NCBI GenBank assembly: GCA_020026195.1
Contig: JAHHQW010000009.1
Span: 1 to 56,345 of the forward strand
DNA from: Prevotella sp.
Lineage (GTDB): Bacteria; Bacteroidota; Bacteroidia; Bacteroidales; Bacteroidaceae
Length of the DNA stretch: 56,345 nt
Direction of reading: 5' to 3'
Shown here: one piece after another, positions 53,750-56,345 of the stretch
Numbering within the stretch: the stretch's first letter is position 1
How the letters are laid out: every line of letters begins with the position of its first letter
Program-made: the position numbers and the translations under genes
Notes under the pieces: model-generated
What the model was told of the DNA's origin: nothing
What the model saw: the letters and a program-made list of their open reading frames with translations, nothing else
Database searches by the model: none

Positions 53750-53954
53750 GTAAATATTCAATAAAGCAGATACCACAAATTTTTAATGATATCACACGCT
53801 GTAAATAAAGAATGTACAATGTGGCAAGCCTTATTATTTAAGGCAATAGAATTAAGCTATAAAACAAGTATTAACAGGACAACATCATGTTTCACATCAC
53901 ATGCCTGCACACGGATGTATGTAATGTTAAAATAAGAATTAGCGCACGCAAATT

Positions 53955-54494
53955 CTACTTATAATACACTTTAAACCAGCGATGTCTCTTTTTGGGAGGA
54001 ACAGCCAGTGGAAGTTCGTGGAATTTGATGTTATTATGAAATGTTTTAGGACATTTTGCAACAGGAACAGCATACTGATAACTCTTCAGGAACCTAATGC
54101 CTTTCAGGCCACAGTTTACATCTAATATTAGAGGTATTTTATTCTCTGGAACTGGTTCTAATTCAACTGTCACCACACCGTGGTTAATCATTCCTATCTG
54201 TTCTGCTGCCTTATAAGAAAGATCTATAATACGCCCTCGTTTAAAGGGTCCCCTGTCACAAACTTTCACAATCACGACCTTTCCATTTGAAACATTAGTT
54301 ACTTTTAATAAAGTTCCAAAAGGATAAGTCCTATGAGCACACGTAAGGCTGTCTCTATGATACTTTGTACCATCTGCCATATACCTGCCGTGTATTCTGT
54401 GAGAATAAAAAGAAGCTTTACCCCTCTCTTGAGAGAAGAGAGAAGTAAAGCTTATAAATGAGATAAATATTATTAAAAATATTTGTCTAATCAA
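53955..54494 (-). CDS. rlpA: RlpA-like septal ring lytic transglycosylase family protein
   Basis: RlpA proteins carry a double-psi beta-barrel that in Pseudomonas cleaves naked glycan strands at the septum. This 179-residue protein has a signal peptide (1-21, ending LFSQ) and the barrel at about 24-115 (RGKASFYSHRIHGRYMADGTKYHRDSLTCAHRTYPFGT, written in parts: GKASFYS, MADGTKY, CAHRTYPFGT, then VKVCDRGPFKRGRIIDLS with the catalytic Asp). It lacks a C-terminal SPOR domain. The start is TTG (54494-54492), because in-frame stops lie just upstream and the next Met would remove the signal peptide. It begins 12 bp after gdhA in the same frame. Confidence 0.88.
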   Translation of the reverse strand: MIRQIFLIIFISFISFTSLFSQERGKASFYSHRIHGRYMADGTKYHRDSLTCAHRTYPFGTLLKVTNVSNGKVVIVKVCDRGPFKRGRIIDLSYKAAEQIGMINHGVVTVELEPVPENKIPLILDVNCGLKGIRFLKSYQYAVPVAKCPKTFHNNIKFHELPLAVPPKKRHRWFKVYYK

Positions 54495-54506
54495 ACTATC
54501 TATTTA

Positions 54507-55850
<1,344 letters not shown>

Positions 55851-55895
55851 AGTAGTATTTTTAATTGGACTATTATTGTTCCTTTTATGTATGTG

Positions 55896-55927
55896 CAAAA
55901 ATACACCTTTTAAATTTAACCTCCAAA
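55896..55927 (-). promoter_or_regulatory. Bacteroidetes-type promoter for gdhA-rlpA
   Basis: On the minus strand, TTTG (complement of 55924-55927), a 20-bp spacer and TATTTTTG (complement of 55896-55903) form a full consensus promoter. The predicted leader is about 40 nt. Confidence 0.82.
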
Positions 55928-56264
55928 TAAATATACAACTATTTTAGTATTTATAGTTTTTTACGCATTATTGTTAATATTGCTTTCTCACTGACCTACT
56001 TTAATATAACAGTCTGTATTTTATGTACTAAAACAAACAAAAAGATAAGGATTAAGACTGGTTTTATAAGGGTATATATATTAATAAGGTATAAAGCATA
56101 AATTTTTGATTATGATAAAATATTCTTACAAGAAAATGGAAGAACAGGAATGTTTATTATCCAAGGCTAAAACACAATATATATATTTTAGATTTTAAAT
56201 TCGCTGTTTAGATATTGATTTTAATCAAAAAGCATACCAAAGTTAGAAAAAAGATGGCAAAAAG
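55928..56264. other. AT-rich gap at the right edge
   Basis: This interval separates the gdhA promoter from an outward-facing promoter. It is AT-rich, with three ATAAGG words at 56045, 56066 and 56084. No coding region or RNA gene was recognised. Confidence 0.5.
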
Positions 56265-56295
56265 TTTGCAGAGAACGTAAATAGCACTAACTTTG
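56265..56295 (+). promoter_or_regulatory. Consensus promoter facing out of the right edge
   Basis: TTTG (56265-56268), a 19-bp spacer and TAACTTTG (56288-56295) match the consensus fully. Transcription would start near 56302 and run off the window, so a plus-strand gene with a leader of at least 40 nt is expected just beyond. Confidence 0.75.
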
Positions 56296-56345
56296 CATCG
56301 TGTTTTTCATAGTATTAGATTTAAGGTTAACAAAGGTTGGAGTAC

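Noticed and set aside
55851..55898. N-terminal extension of glutamate dehydrogenase from an ATG at 55898
   Set aside because: That ATG lies within the -7 box, upstream of the predicted transcription start, and the extra 16 residues do not resemble the family N-terminus.
56045..56089. Three ATAAGG words as an operator array
   Set aside because: Spacings of 21 and 18 bp and a 6-bp word in AT-rich DNA are not beyond chance.

Overview
The window is a chromosomal segment of a Bacteroidales bacterium, most likely Prevotella or a close relative. Four things point there. Intergenic promoters have the Bacteroidetes form TTTG-N19/20-TAnnTTTG instead of sigma70 boxes. Purine-rich ribosome binding sites are scarce. 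The gene families are typical of the group: a tricorn-like S41 protease, DUF5683, DUF1573, a glycine-lipid acyltransferase pair, and a YD-repeat protein with a type IX-like tail. The gene for murE carries the meso-diaminopimelate DNPR motif, as expected for a Gram-negative. No rRNA, tRNA, insertion sequence, prophage or CRISPR array was seen, and nearly all genes are ordinary core genes.

Layout from left to right. murF stands alone (+) at 0.2-1.5 kb. The ffh-folD pair (-), a membrane acyltransferase (-) and a tricorn-like protease (-) fill 2-8.9 kb. A likely parA-parB-DUF5683-lytic transglycosylase-rel operon (-) runs from 15.1 down to 9 kb, linking chromosome partition, cell-wall remodelling and (p)ppGpp. 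The surE-lpxB-peptidylprolyl isomerase operon (+) covers 15.2-17.8 kb and ends at a hairpin facing a secreted YD-repeat protein (-). A flavodoxin-fold reductase and pncB (+) occupy 19.6-21.4 kb. A tightly packed eight-gene run (+) covers 21.9-32.8 kb: alpha-2-macroglobulin, DUF1573, MeaB, IspH, ExbB, a small membrane protein, and two ExbD proteins. It ends at a strong two-way terminator.

The largest block is the division and cell-wall (dcw) cluster, on the minus strand from 49.3 down to 32.9 kb: mraZ-rsmH-ftsL-ftsI-crcB-murE-mraY-murD-ftsW-murG-murC-ftsQ-ftsA-ftsZ-yqeY. A fluoride channel gene (crcB) is inserted in it, and three 10-bp-phased MraZ boxes sit in front of mraZ. murF lies outside the cluster and ddl is not in the window. 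To the right are the glycine-lipid acyltransferase pair (+), an AspT-type transporter (+), the gdhA-rlpA pair (-), and a strong outward promoter at the right edge for a gene beyond the window.

The least explained content is intergenic. A degenerate ~22-bp repeat built on an ACACGTGT core occurs in short arrays in three separate gaps (around 1.65, 21.6 and 51.6 kb). A different element, CATTTTAACAC, recurs about every 32 bp in the AT-rich gap at 19.2-19.4 kb. No database search was possible, so novelty is unverified.
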